Positions 25,167 through 63,253 of a stretch of DNA of 64,000 nt are shown in pieces. A program made the translations under genes and the position numbers. Source of the DNA: Cavia porcellus (lineage: Eukaryota; Chordata; Mammalia; Rodentia; Caviidae); assembly GCF_034190915.1 (NCBI RefSeq), contig NW_026947502.1, forward strand, positions 6,556,785 to 6,620,784, given 5' to 3'. The notes beneath the pieces were generated by a model. It ran no database searches, was not told the origin of the DNA, and saw only the letters and a list, made by a program, of their open reading frames with translations. Each line of letters starts with the position of its first letter. Within the stretch, counting starts at the first letter, position 1.

Positions 25167-25278
25167 AGGGTCCGGAAGCGGCTGCAGGGCAGCCAAAAGG
25201 ATGGTTAGGACCCCGCGCTGAGCCGACCAGCTGGGGTGTGCGGAGGCTGGACCCGGACCCGGAGCCGGAGTCCAGACG
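25167..25278 (+). other. SLC36A1: SLC36A1 exon 1, non-coding (5' UTR)
   Basis: The exon ends at a strong donor (cagacg|gtgagt, GT at 25279-25280). Its 5' edge is inferred from the promoter motifs. Human SLC36A1 also has a non-coding first exon. A short upstream reading frame of six codons plus stop (25201-25221) would be included if transcription begins upstream of it. No other reading frame of interest is present. Confidence 0.7.
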
Positions 25279-25953
25279 GTGAGTGCCAGCACTGCCCGCT
25301 GCCCGCTGCCCGCTGCCAGCGGTGGCCGGCTTGGCGGGTGCCCTGCTCGCCGTCCTCCCAGCGGAGCAGATACTCCGGGGCAGGCTCCCCGGGTTAGCGA
25401 CCGGACCTGAGCGCGGCAGCGACCTTCCCAGTGACCCGGAGCGGGGCCGGATCCTGGGGCGGCCTCCCTGGACCCAGCGAGTTGGGGAGGCTTCCTGTCC
25501 TGTTTGACAGGTGAGGGATCAGCGGATCATTCACACCAGCAGCTCGGGCTTTATGCAAGCTCCGCAAGGGGGCTCGCTCGCTCTCCTGGGCGGGAGAGCC
25601 TGCCTCGCCGGCTGCGGGAGCGGTGCCCCAGAATGGCTAAAAATGGGACATCAGGTCTCAGTACAGACCTGCAAGACCCTGGGGAGTCAGGTGGTGCAGC
25701 GCCCTCCTCGAACCGCAAGAGAAACCGAGGCCTGGGAGGTGCTGGCTAGGAGCTTGCCCGAGGTCACCCAGAGTGGCTCGAAGCCCGGTGTCCCTGGGAT
25801 TTAGCAGCTTTTTGCCTTCCCGCCTCCCGAGAGAAACCTGGCTGTGCAAGGCTTCAGCCGGGCTCCTCCTCCCCAGAGTCCTATTTGTTTAGCTCTGCCT
25901 TCTCCATGCCTGGGGTTAGATTGGCTCTGGGCGTGGCTCCCTGTTTGTACATG

Positions 25954-25977
25954 TTTTTTTTTTTTTTTTTTTTTTTT
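25954..25977. repeat. poly(T) tract
   Basis: About 24 consecutive T residues in intron 1. No SINE body adjoins it on either side, so it may be an orphan tail or a simple tract. Confidence 0.9.
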
Positions 25978-27969
25978 CCTGCAAACTCATCACTCTGTCG
26001 ACTTGGTTGCTGAATGTCCTGCAATTTTGTGTGTCTTACGAAAAATAGGAAATATGGTTTGGAACATGTCCTTGGCTTGGCTGTGCCACAGGGGAGCCCA
26101 GGCATTAACCGGGGAATGGAAAGACCTCTGTTTTATTTTTTCTGTACCTTGGCCGATTTAAATGGATGTTTTGCAATTCTGTGACGCTTGTTGAAATAAG
26201 ATAGCACGATCTATTGGAAAGAGAGGAGGTGCGGATTCAAGAGATTTTGTTGCCATTTGCCAGTCTTTCAGCCACCTTGGGTGACTCCCGTCCTTTCCTT
26301 GGTCCTCAATCTGTACAGTGGTAGGGTGACTCCCCTCGACTCTGATGGTCTCTGCATCGAGGTCTTTTCTTTTTTTATCCAGAGTAATTAATCTTTCTCC
26401 CTGTATCCATTAAGTACCAGCTGCAGTGCAACAAGACTTAATCTACTTGTCCAAAAAGTGGTTTCCTGTACTGTTTGACATGAGATTCTCCTCTTCTCTT
26501 CTCTGTATTATGTGAAAGCTAAATACTGACAGCCGACTGTAATGTGTCTTTTGCCATCAGGGCCCTTGTTGGATTTTTGTCTAGTTCCTAGTTTCTGGTA
26601 TTCCTTGGCAAACTTTTCTTTAAAGATGTTCTCAAGAGGCTGTGTGCAGCAGATACTGCTCTAATGACAGTTAAGTTATTGTGCTCTTGTATTTTGGTTG
26701 TGTTTTTTAAAATTGCCTGCTCTTGAGTCCTTGCTTTCTCTTTGAACCATGTCACTGCTCGCGTAGCCTTATCTTCCTGGCCGTCAAATCGCTCAGAGCT
26801 GTCTTTCCCTGTTTGCAAGCTGTGTGAGCAGGAGGGTTCATTTGCTTTCTGACAGTCCAGAGACCACAACTAGGAACGTCCACAGAAATGCCAGAAAGGA
26901 AGTGGTTTTTGGGTGAGCATGAAGACTTTTAAAGAATTGTCTTCTGCAAGAGAACATAGAGGCTGCAGGTGCTGGTCACCATGGTCATAGTCACTGGGTA
27001 ATTACCTTGGGAGATGCTGCAGATCAAAGAACTGTGTCAGGCAGAAGAGAGCCTGATAGTTTTAAGTTTTCCTCCCTTTGAGGCCCTCTTCACCTTGAAG
27101 GCCTCAGTTCTTTACATGTTTCATATCTCAAGGGTCAGGCGCTGAGGGCGTTATTGCTGTTAATGATACATTTCTTCTTCCTCCCTGATCTGAAGGCCGA
27201 TCCTGCACCTGCTGGGTGAACAGTCTCTTGTTTATGCTTTTGCTGGCCTGGTGCTGATAACCTTCCAGAAGGGTGTTACTGATTAGTACTGCTAACGCTT
27301 AGAGCAGCGTTTCATTTTCCCATTAAGAAACCTTCATTGAGGCACAGTCCAGGGCTGGGAAAATCCTGTGCGGTCCTCATATGGCCAGACCTTGTGGAGG
27401 TGAGTTCCAAAATGGACATCTGTATAGTAAGTGTGGGGTTCCCGGGATGCGGCCTTCAGTGTGGGGTCCCTGGGATGAAGCCTTCGGACTGTGCCAGAAT
27501 AGAAACCACAGGTTGCTGTGTTGGTGCTGTGCCCCCTCCAACATATTCCCCAACTCGACACCGGGCCAGCTTTCGGTGACCTTCTTTGGCGGGAAAGTCT
27601 TGTCTGTGCTTCTCTTTTCTTCAAAGCCAGGAATCTGCCCTTGTGGGCTCCTGAGATGCTCATGGCTCTCAGGTCACTGTTTCCAAGACAGGGCCCTGGC
27701 TCAGCTTCTGGAGTAATAACTGAGAAAGTACTGTAGCGTTTCTATAGTGAACCTCCTGGCTTTCCATCCCTGAATGTCTCTATAGTAATAATCACAGTCA
27801 TCTCCATTAATGAGGGTCCATAGCCCAGACATCATAGCTAGTATTTATCTCCCTGGCGATATTGTGATGGAAATGTTGTTAATGATATCTTTCAGGTGAG
27901 GAAGTCAAGGCAAGAGAGTAACTTGGCTCAGAGTTGTACAGACAACTGCAGTCAAAGTTCCCCCATCCC

Positions 27970-28140
27970 AGGACTGAGGATTAAATGCAGGATCTTACAC
28001 TGAGCTGTATCCTCAGTCTTTTTCTATTTTTAAGTTTTGAGATAGCATCTTGCTAAATTTCCCAGGCTGGAGATGAACTCATGGTCCTCCTGCATCAGCC
28101 TCCTGAGTATCTGGGATTACAGGCAGGTGTTACCAGGCAG
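27970..28140 (-). repeat. B4-type SINE (ID plus B1 composite)
   Basis: On the plus strand the ID complement (ggactgaggattaaatgcag to ctgagctgtatcctcag) is followed by ttttgagatagcatcttgct, a caggctggagatgaactc block and tcagcctcctgagtatctgg. The order marks an antisense B4. It is diverged. Confidence 0.7.
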
Positions 28141-28214
28141 GTGCCCTGCCAACTAGGGTGCCCTTTACTATGCAGAATACTAGCTTCTTAATCATGCCCC
28201 AGGCTCTAGGGCCA

Positions 28215-28266
28215 GTTTTCTTTGGAGACTTTAGAGACTTTAGAGACTTTTTCTTTGGAGACTTTA
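28215..28266. repeat. Short tandem repeat, agagacttt unit
   Basis: Nine-base units related to agagacttt occur three or four times, bracketed by two copies of ttctttggagacttt. This is a small local duplication without a known function. Confidence 0.8.
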
Positions 28267-28808
28267 GGGTAGGTAATGTACAGTGTGGTGGAAAGAACTT
28301 TGGACTGGTTTGCTGGAATCTAATTTCCATTTTCCTTTCCCTAGCTGGGACCTGGGACTGACGGTCTCTCTTACCTTTAGTTAGGAAGCTACAGCAGAAT
28401 CTTCAGAGGTTGATTTAGGTAAAAAGTGAGGTGTTTGCCTTCTCAGCAGCAGCTGGGCAGGAGCTGCTGAGGTCAGCACCGCCCTGGGGCTGGCTGGGGC
28501 AGGAGTCTTGATTCCTGGATTGCACGCTGGTGGGTTTGATGGACTCGGTGTGATGCTATTTGGAAACCACTGGTGTAGAAGGCCTGGCTTTCACTTCCTC
28601 CCGCAGACCACAGTTCGCCTGCCAGTCTGTGTCCTTGCTTCTGTCTGTAGGATTCCAGCGGTGGGGGAGAGAGCATGTGTGGACTGGACTTCAAAATCCA
28701 CCTCAGGAGAATTACTTCAAAATAAAGGACAGCACTTTGAGTGTGAGGTATCACCCATGTGTGGCCTCTGGCAGGAGGTGAGGCTTGAGGTGTGCCCATC
28801 CTAATGAG

Positions 28809-28810
<2 letters not shown>

Positions 28811-28850
<40 letters not shown>
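28811..28850. repeat. (TA)n microsatellite
   Basis: An uninterrupted AT/TA dinucleotide run followed by a short CACACA. It is self-complementary and prone to length change. Confidence 0.95.
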
Positions 28851-28857
<7 letters not shown>

Positions 28858-31650
28858 TTTATTGTATTGCTTTGTGTAAACCTGTCTACAGTTAATGTCA
28901 CCCAAAAAGCTGTTAAAAATAAGATGCTCCTGCAAATGCAGCCTGGAATCAGGTTGGGTCCTGAAATCTCTTAACTTTTTTTCCTTTTCCTTTTAATCTA
29001 TTTAATTTAATATATTCCAAGATAATATCATTTCAACGTATAAATAGCACAACATTATAAAGGCAAAAGCTATGTTGCAATTTTTTTTTGGTACCAAGTC
29101 ATTGAAATCCAATGTGGAGGCATCTCAGATGTGATGGACCAGATTTCATGGTACAGCTTTAGAATATTTTAGCATCTCTTGAGTCCTCATCTGCTTTTAT
29201 TTTGAACAAACTCAGTCATTAAAAAACTAAATTTCTGGAATTTCAGAAGTGTACTTAGCATCTTGTGCTGTCTCTTAATTCTATACCAAAATAAAATAAT
29301 GATGGGCTTTGGGATGCAGGACTCTTGGGTGGGTCAATTATATTTTTCTGAACTCTGATAGCTGCTTTAAAATGAAAACGGCATTTGAATTTCAGAAAAG
29401 AGTTTCTTTCCTTAAAATATCACTACAGAATTCTACTTAAAAATTCCTCACCTCTATACATTTAACATGCGATTGTTTTTCCCCCCAAATTTAGTTTGTG
29501 GACACCTTTTCCGTGCTTCATGCAACACATAGTGTTTCCAGCTGCCCACTTTTAGTGCCAGGCTTCGGGTGTATTTTGTAGCCTAAAGAGAAACTCTTCC
29601 CTACTGAGGCGGCGTTTGAAAGGCAGTGCGTATAATGAAAAAGAGGGCAGTGCCTCGAGGTTCTCCAGATAGCTGCTGTTTCGGTGCGATTTTGGCTGAC
29701 TCCTCACAGCACCACCCATCCCCACAGACTTCCTTTGCAGGTTAGTCTTCTGGGTCTGAAGGTTACAGGGATTGTAACGTCATGTAAGTGGACCACATAC
29801 AACATCGCCTTTGTTCCTGGCCCCCAGGAACCTGAAGGACAAGCTTGTTTCCAACTTTCATGTTTTGCAGCCCTTGTGTTGACAGGTAACAGATCCTAAT
29901 AAAACCTCCCACAGCACAGAACCAGCAGTTGGGGCAGTAGATTTGGAAACCAGGCTCCATCAAGGGCAGGGTGGCCCTGGAGGCCAGAGCTTCTGGCCTT
30001 GGTCACCAGAAGGGGCTGACTGCCCCTCCAGGGTTTAGGTGCCTGCAGGACAGTTCCAGCAAAGGGCTTGTGCTTTGACTTTGCCAGGGGCAAGAAATGC
30101 TTTCTCTCCTGGACCTGTCTGTTCCATTTGGACAGCTGCCTGTGGTCAAAGGTCCCTCCTTTTCTGTAGCCAAACAAAGAATTACAATCCTTCATTTCCA
30201 CCCCAAAGAGCGTCTAATCCATATAATGACCTTTAAGGACAGTTTTTGTGTCTCCTGAATTACTGGGTTGAACCTGATTCTCAGTGCTCCAACCATTCCT
30301 CCTTTACTTGTCCCCCCAACCTTGCCGTCCCTCACTGATCCGGCCTAGAGCCCTGGTGCTGTCCTCATCCCTGTTACCTCGTGCTGCCCAGGGCAGAGTG
30401 TGGCGCGTGGGTAAACGGACCTGTGCTCACCTCACTGACTCTGTCACTTCCTAATGTAACCTAGGCTTTGACTGAGTGATTTGTATTCAATCTAGAGCAG
30501 CACAGAATATTAAAGAGAGGAGACAACTAGATAAGAGAAGAGTTTAATGAGGGGGCACAGAGGGAGTCCACAGAGAAGGCTGTGGGCTCTCTGCAGACAA
30601 AGGGCAGGCTCTGCCTGATACAGCCTCTGATGGGGAGAGGGCTCTGGGCACTGATGTGAGCTGATTTATTTCGTGAGAGTGCAGGGGACTGGGTGAACCT
30701 TTACATTCCTGGGCTTTGGCAGACTTTGGGGAGGGAGAAGCCATAGGGGCATCTGGGAAGGAGGTGTGCGTTATCAGGACACAGCTTGGAATTGTGGCCA
30801 TGAGGGTTGTGCTGTCTCTCAGATGGGAGTGGGGGGACCTAACAGGCTTAAGTTTCCTTATTTGACATCTATTGCTATTGGCTTCTTTTAAGCTCATCAC
30901 TAAACAAAGCCTTTTTTTTTCTTTTTTTCAATTGCCATGTGGTGGCTAAGTCACCTCGTCTATGATGTGCTGTTGCTTATTGCATTTCACACCGTAGATT
31001 TCAGGTTTTGCATTTTCTTAGCAACTTGCTCATGTGGGTAAGCTTAGTATTTATATACAGCATAAACAAGACTCTTTGCAGTGTTTGAAATGCATTCAGC
31101 TCCGTACTGAATGTGCATCCATGATTTCTTGATCGATGGGAGGAACTGGGCAACTTCAGTAGCATGCACAGCATTCACTTGGGAGATTCTCATCCTCATG
31201 ATTTTGGTAGTCAGGAGAGACTAGACACTAGCTGCTGTTTGCATGAATGCACCCCTTGGTTCTGGAACATTAGAACTGGAGAGGAGCTGAGAGATACTTT
31301 AGTCCACACACTCCACCCCTTCCCCCCACCACACATTTGAAAACTAACATCCTACACGAAGGAAATTGTTCAAAGTTACAAAGCAGACTGGTGATGGAGG
31401 CAACCTTAGAACCCAGGCCTGCTGACAAGCATATGTATTAATTTCCTAGCTTCTGCCTGTATAGCAAGAGATTTTCAACTTATTATGTTGATACCTTATA
31501 GATTTGTCTTGCTGATTCCCTTCTAAATTTAATTTCCCCCAAGCTGGATGATATCCTTGAATTCCTCTAGAAGCTGAGGAAATGAAACCCTCTCCAGCAG
31601 TGAAGCAAGGCAGGATCCCCCTGCTGAGATTCTCAGGTCCTGCTGTGGTG

Positions 31651-32020
31651 TGAATATGGTTTGTCCTCACACTGGGGCTTGGTGTCCAATGCAATGGTGT
31701 TGAGAGGTGGTGGGGTCATGAGGGGTTTGCTTCACCCTCATGAAGGGGTTAATGTAACTTTCAAGAGAATGGGCTGATTATTGTGACAGTGGGTTGTTAT
31801 GAAGTGATCCCCTTTTATCTCTCTCACCACGTGACCTGTCTTTCTCATGTACCCACTGGCTTTCCATTTTTCTGCAATGCAACCATGGGACCCTCAACAG
31901 AGGCCAAGTACATGCTGGTGCCACACTGTTGGACAGTCTTGGACCTTCAGGACAGTGGGCTCTTTTCTTAATGAATTATCCAGGTTCAGGCATTTTGTTA
32001 TAGCAACAGGAAACAGACTA
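31651..32020 (+). mobile_element. ERVL-MaLR-type LTR
   Basis: It begins tgaatatggtttgtcc, has a gttgagaggtggtggggtcatg block, and ends attttgttatagcaacagg followed by aaacagacta. These are the hallmarks of an MST/THE-like LTR in sense orientation. It lies 73 bp left of an antisense MaLR provirus but is in the opposite orientation and so is a separate insertion. Confidence 0.7.
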
Positions 32021-32093
32021 GGATCGGTTACTTTCTGTCAAGTACTTTCCTTGTAAGATTGTGTGGGGCCTTTCCTATGTTCCAGCTGGTGGG

Positions 32094-32495
32094 TATCTTA
32101 GTTACTTTTGCTTTGCTGGGGCAAAGTACCTGATATCAACAAGTTGAAAGTGGGGAAGGTTTACTTTGGCTCACATTTTGTAGTGGGTTCAGTCCGTAGT
32201 CAGCTAGCTCCAAGGCAGAGCAGCATGGCAGAGGAAAAAGAGTTCATGACATGGCAGCGGGAAGCAGGGAGGCATGAAGGAAGGAGGAAGGATGTATGCT
32301 GTTCTGGACAGCATCCTCAGGGACCCACCTCTTCTCACCAGACCTCGCTTCCTAACATCACACCCAGGGGAAACCCATCGGTAGACGAATCCAGTATCAT
32401 ATACCTGTGACTCAGTCCCACACACCCATCACCTCCCAAAAGCCCACCTATGAGTGTATGAGACTTTGGGAAACATCTAGATACAAGCCATAACA
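32094..32495 (-). repeat. 3' LTR of the MaLR provirus
   Basis: It pairs with 33908-34315: shared blocks include ccaaggcagagcagcatggc, ttctcaccagacctc and a tatcatatacc region in the same order. It is 402 bp long. The outer end reads TA instead of the canonical TG, a single change. Confidence 0.85.
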
Positions 32496-33885
32496 TTCTG
32501 CTCTTGCCCCCAAAAGACACATGTGCATCTCTTTATGCAAGATGCATATAATCCATTTCTAAGGTTGCCGAAATCCCTGACAGTTTCAGCCCTGCTGAAA
32601 AGTCCAAGTCCAAAGTCTCATGTGAGATTTAGCATTCTTAGCTGTGAGCACCGGTAAGAACGAAGAGAAAGTTAAGCACTTACACTATTCAACTGCACAA
32701 TAAAAACATTCCAAATCCAAAAGGTACAAATAGGGGGATAGAGATGAATGGCATCAAAGCAAGACCAAAGTTAACAGGCAAGCATTAAATCCCACAGTTG
32801 TATGTCCACCCTGCAGGGTCATTTATGGAAAGATGTGAACTGGAAAGGACTTGGGTGGCCCCACTGCTGTGGCGCTACCAGTGGTTGTGTCCCTCATGGC
32901 TTCTCTTTCAGACTGGCTTTGCTCAGACGATCCGTATTTCTGGCTTCTCCAGTCTTCTGGGGTCTACCCTGCATTTCCAGCTTCACACTCACAGCTTCAC
33001 ACATTGCCCTCTCAGGGACACACTGCCTGCCCTTTCAGGCCTTTTTCTGAAATTTGGGTAGAATTCTTGCATTCTATCTAAAACCAGCACTGTATGGATG
33101 ATCCCAGGATCTGCTACCAGCTAGAGCCAGGCTTCCTTCAAGCCAGGGGTTGAAGCCTGGATTGCTGAGCCCTATGAGCCCAATCCTGAGGAACAAATTC
33201 CCTAGGCCCTACCATTCTGGACCATGGTGCCTCTCTTCTCAAAGCAAAGTCTTTTGCCTTTGCAGCTTTGACCCTGCAAAGAGTAGAGTCTTGCTGGCTC
33301 ATGTAATACTTTCAGGCCATCTTTTCTCTTGTCCTGTTGCTTTTCAGGAACCAAGTCCTCCACTGCTCCATCTTTGTAGGCCACAACTTTACCAAAGTTT
33401 CTTTACCTAAACAGACTAAAACCTTTTTAAGTCATTTGGTTGGGACATTTGCTCTGATTTTGAAGGTATAGCTGGCTAATGGCCCCCAATGGTAACTGTG
33501 TCACTGCCTCAATATTATACTGCCTTGAAATTTCTTCCACTGGATCAATTAGCCTGGTTCCCTTAATCTCAGATTCCTACAATGTCTCTGGACATGAACA
33601 AAATGCAGATGAATGTTCTGCCAAACTATTAACACACATGGCTTGGAGTCCAACTTCCAGTGTAGTCCTTGTTCTGAATTGAAACCTCCTGAGCCTGGAC
33701 TTTCTCAGCTGCACTTCTGTCAGCATTCTGGTCATCCGTGCTCTGACTACAATCTCCCATCAAGCTGTGCTTACAGAATTTATGGCTGCTTCTCCAACTG
33801 ACATATCTCAAACCTTTTAAACTTTTCCCACAAACCACTTCCAAAGTCTTCAGAATCACCTGATCATGTATCATCCCAGCAACAA

Positions 33886-33902
33886 CCCCACTTCTGGTAC
33901 CA
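33886..33902 (-). other. Primer binding site of the MaLR provirus
   Basis: In element orientation the sequence TGGTACCAGAAGTGGGG lies a few bases after the 5' LTR. This resembles the tRNA-Leu-type primer site that is characteristic of ERVL and MaLR elements. Confidence 0.7.
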
Positions 33903-33907
33903 AAAGC

Positions 33908-34315
33908 TGTTTTAGTTATTTTCTCATTTCTGAGACAAAGTACCTACTACCCACAAGTTAAAAGGAGGACAGGGTTTTCTTGGGGGCTCACAGTTTATGG
34001 AGGTTTCAGTCCACAATCAGCTGGTTCCAAGGCAGAGCAGCATGGCAGAGGAGAAAGAGTTTATGATGTGGCAGCAGGAAGCAGGGAGAGAGAAAGGAAG
34101 GAGGAGGGATGTATACTGTTCTGGGTGGCACTCACAGTGACCTAGCTCTTCTCACCAGACCTCATTTCCCAGGATCATACCCAGATAAAACCCATCAGTG
34201 GACTAATCTGGTATCATATACCCATGACTCAGTACCACACACCCACATTCCAGTCACCTCCCCAAAGCCACTTATGAGTGCATGAGGTCTTAGGGAACAT
34301 CTTGAGGCCATAGCA
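33908..34315 (-). repeat. 5' LTR of the MaLR provirus
   Basis: 408 bp, starting TG and ending CA on the plus strand, co-linear with the left LTR but with many substitutions and small indels. The two LTRs were identical at insertion, so the divergence marks an old event. Confidence 0.85.
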
Positions 34316-34410
34316 GTGGGTTGGAGTGCAGCTAGTTTTTAATAATTTCCAGGAACTGGCTCTCTTAGCAGAGAGCTGTCCTTTAGCACCTGGTGTTGGG
34401 AACTGAGGTG

Positions 34411-34795
34411 TGCTATGGTTTCAATCTCGAATGACCCCCCAGAGTTTGATGTAGTTAGAGGTAGGGTTTTGGGGAGGTGATTGGATAGTGGGAGTGCTGT
34501 GCTCATTGGTAGATTGGTTTATCGATGAGTTCATAGCTGAATGTGCTGTTTGTTAGGAGTTGGGGACTGGGGGAAGAAGTGTGTCCCTGGGGATGGGTCT
34601 TTGGAAGGTGCATCTCCTTCCCTGGCTCCCCTTCTCCTCTGCCTTCATGGATTCAGCATCTTTCCTCTTCATTGCCCTTCAGCCAGGCTCTTTCTGCCTT
34701 GGAGCCAGTGGAACTGTGAGCGGAATAATCCTACCCTCCTTGTAAGTTGCAGGTGTTGCGTGTTTTGCCCTTGTGATGGGAAAACGGTAATCCAG
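34411..34795 (+). mobile_element. MaLR/MLT-like LTR
   Basis: It starts tgtgctatggtttcaatc, contains ttggggaggtgattggatag and a tggaactgtgagcggaata block near its 3' end. It lies about 90 bp to the right of the antisense provirus, in sense orientation. It is a third MaLR-type insertion within 3.2 kb. Confidence 0.6.
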
Positions 34796-35489
34796 GGTGC
34801 TGGGCAATGATAGTTGGATGTCTGATCTCCTTGTTGGATTTTTGAGACTGCACATCAGGCTCAGGTGAGGTCCACCCACATTCTCCCAAGTGTCAGAATT
34901 TTTAGTTCTGATTTTGTTGTCAGCGTACCTTTCCCCTTTGCCGATTGTGTGTCACATCCCTCACAGCTCCCTGTGTTGCTTTCAGGAGCTGTTCCAAGTT
35001 CAGACTGAGCAACAGGACATACATTTTCTGCTATGCTGCTCCCTCCCTGCAGCAGGGCAGAGCCTCCATCTTTGGGGCCTGGTTGTTTATGTATAAGGTG
35101 AGGGGGTGGAGAGACCTCTGTAGATGATTTTAGCAGCATTCTCCAGGTCTCTGGGGCTTCTACAGCTCCCGGAGGGTTTCTCACCACATGTCTTAGAGCA
35201 GCCCTTGTTCCTGCTTTTCTGCAGCAGCATCAGAAGAGACTCCACCCTTACCAACCTTCACCCACACACAACAGGAAGGTTTGCTCCTCTCACCATCTTT
35301 TAAAATTGAGCAAACTCATAAAAATTAACAGGAAGATGGTATGGGGAGAAAAAGGGGTGTGAGGCCTTCCCTTCCCTTCGTAAAGATCACTGCTGACAGT
35401 CCTGTAAAAGACAGGTTAATAAGTCAAGGAAAACATTTGTTTAATCAAAGTTTTATATGACAGAGACTCCTTCAGAAATGGAGACGCGA

Positions 35490-35690
35490 GCAAGGCGTGG
35501 TGGTGGATGCCTGTAATCCCAGTACTCTGAGAACTGCAAGGCTGAGCCTGGCCTGGGCGGTTTAGAACCTAGTGAGACCTTGTCTCAAAAGTGTAAAAGA
35601 GGACCGGGGATGTAGCTCAGTAGGAAGGACCTGAGATTGTCCTGGAAGGGAAGCCCAGCAAGGCCTGAGTATTCAGATCCTTCCTGCCCT
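35490..35690 (+). repeat. B4-type SINE (B1 plus ID composite)
   Basis: A B1 part (aaggcgtggtggtggatgcc, tgtaatcccagtactctgag, gaccttgtctcaaaa) is followed by an ID-like part (ccggggatgtagctcagtag). The ID 3' end is diverged. Confidence 0.75.
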
Positions 35691-36674
35691 CTCTGTCGAG
35701 TTCCTTCTTCCTAGCCAGGGATAGACCCTCTGGAGTGAGGGTCTGCACAGGGGAAGGAGAAGAGAGAAAGTGGCCTTTCTAGGTTTGGTGGCAGCCTTGG
35801 GGGAAAGGAGAGGAGTTTGAGTATTAGGACCAGCCCTTGGGAAGCCCAGCTGGCCTGGAGTTTGTGCGTATCTTGCATTAGCTCCTCAGAGCGCTGGGAT
35901 TGTAGACCTGAGTCACAGTGCCCAGCTCCTGACACCTGCTAAAGAGTGCAGGACAAGCCTGGGGTCATGGTAGGAAAGAGGGATCGACACTGGTGTTCCT
36001 TGAACCCAGTGGGGAGCTTGAGCAGAATCCAGTGGTCCAGAGGGTAGGCCTCCCACGCTCCCTCCTGCCCACATCCTTTCCTCTCTCTTCTCCCCTCCCC
36101 TTCTTCGCTCTCCTCTCTTCCCTCTCCTCCTCTGTTTTAAATGATCCTCAGGCCTGTGTGTGCTACCACAGGCAGCAAGGTCACATGCAATGAGATTTGT
36201 TAGTGAAGGCAAAGGAGAAAGAGGGTCCAGTGAGAAATACACATCCTCCGAGAGCTCGCCCTGGGGAAGGCGTGTGACACAGCTACTATTCGAGGTACAG
36301 GGAACCAGCTCCATGGAAGGAGTAGTTACCTGTGACAGAAGGAGCAGGAAGACTTCTGGAAGCGTTTGCATCAGCCCTGCCCTCCCTGGCATTGCCTCAC
36401 CCCCTGTACCATGACAAATTTGAACATTTATGAGTGGGTACGCTCCGGGAGGGGTGGGAGCACAAGCCGAGCAAGCTTGGCCTGCCCCCGTGTACTTTGC
36501 ACCTCTTGAATTTCCTTTGGTACCAGGCGCTCTGGTTGTACTTAATCCACGGTGTAGCTGGCACAGTGCGAGGCTGTGACTATGGCTGCCCCTGCCCCAG
36601 AGTCCACCCGGGGCTTGGAGCTCGAGGCCCCAGCTGCTGCAGGTGATAACGCCGGCCCTGTTCCTGCAGCTGCC

Positions 36675-63253
<26,579 letters not shown>

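Larger units (their letters stand above)
25010..25720 (+). promoter_or_regulatory. SLC36A1: SLC36A1 CpG-rich promoter region
   Basis: CpG density rises sharply here compared with both sides, and no TATA box is seen, as expected for a broadly expressed mammalian gene. The region contains two CACGTG E-boxes, an ETS-like ccggaag (25172-25178) and the first exon donor. Exon 1 and the start of intron 1 lie inside it. The transcription start is not marked by a unique signal; I place it between about 25165 and 25200 by inference. Confidence 0.8.
32089..34320 (-). mobile_element. Complete ERVL-MaLR provirus, antisense
   Basis: Two related LTRs (32094-32495 and 33908-34315) flank about 1.4 kb of internal sequence that resembles THE1/MST-type internal DNA in antisense. 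The 5-bp duplication GTGGG is found exactly outside both LTRs (32089-32093 and 34316-34320). In element orientation a tRNA-Leu-like primer binding site follows the right-hand (5') LTR, and a purine-rich tract precedes the left-hand (3') LTR. No reading frame of note is retained; MaLR elements are non-autonomous. It sits in intron 1 of SLC36A1, opposite to the gene, the usual tolerated orientation. Confidence 0.85.
25279..36669 (+). other. SLC36A1: SLC36A1 intron 1
   Basis: About 11.4 kb between the non-coding exon 1 and the start-codon exon. No other gene or convincing alternative exon was found. It contains SINEs, a T-run, a TA repeat and a cluster of MaLR elements, listed separately. Stretches 26.0-27.9 kb, 28.9-31.6 kb and 35.7-36.6 kb look like plain intron, with a pyrimidine-rich tract near 36050-36140. 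Confidence 0.7.
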
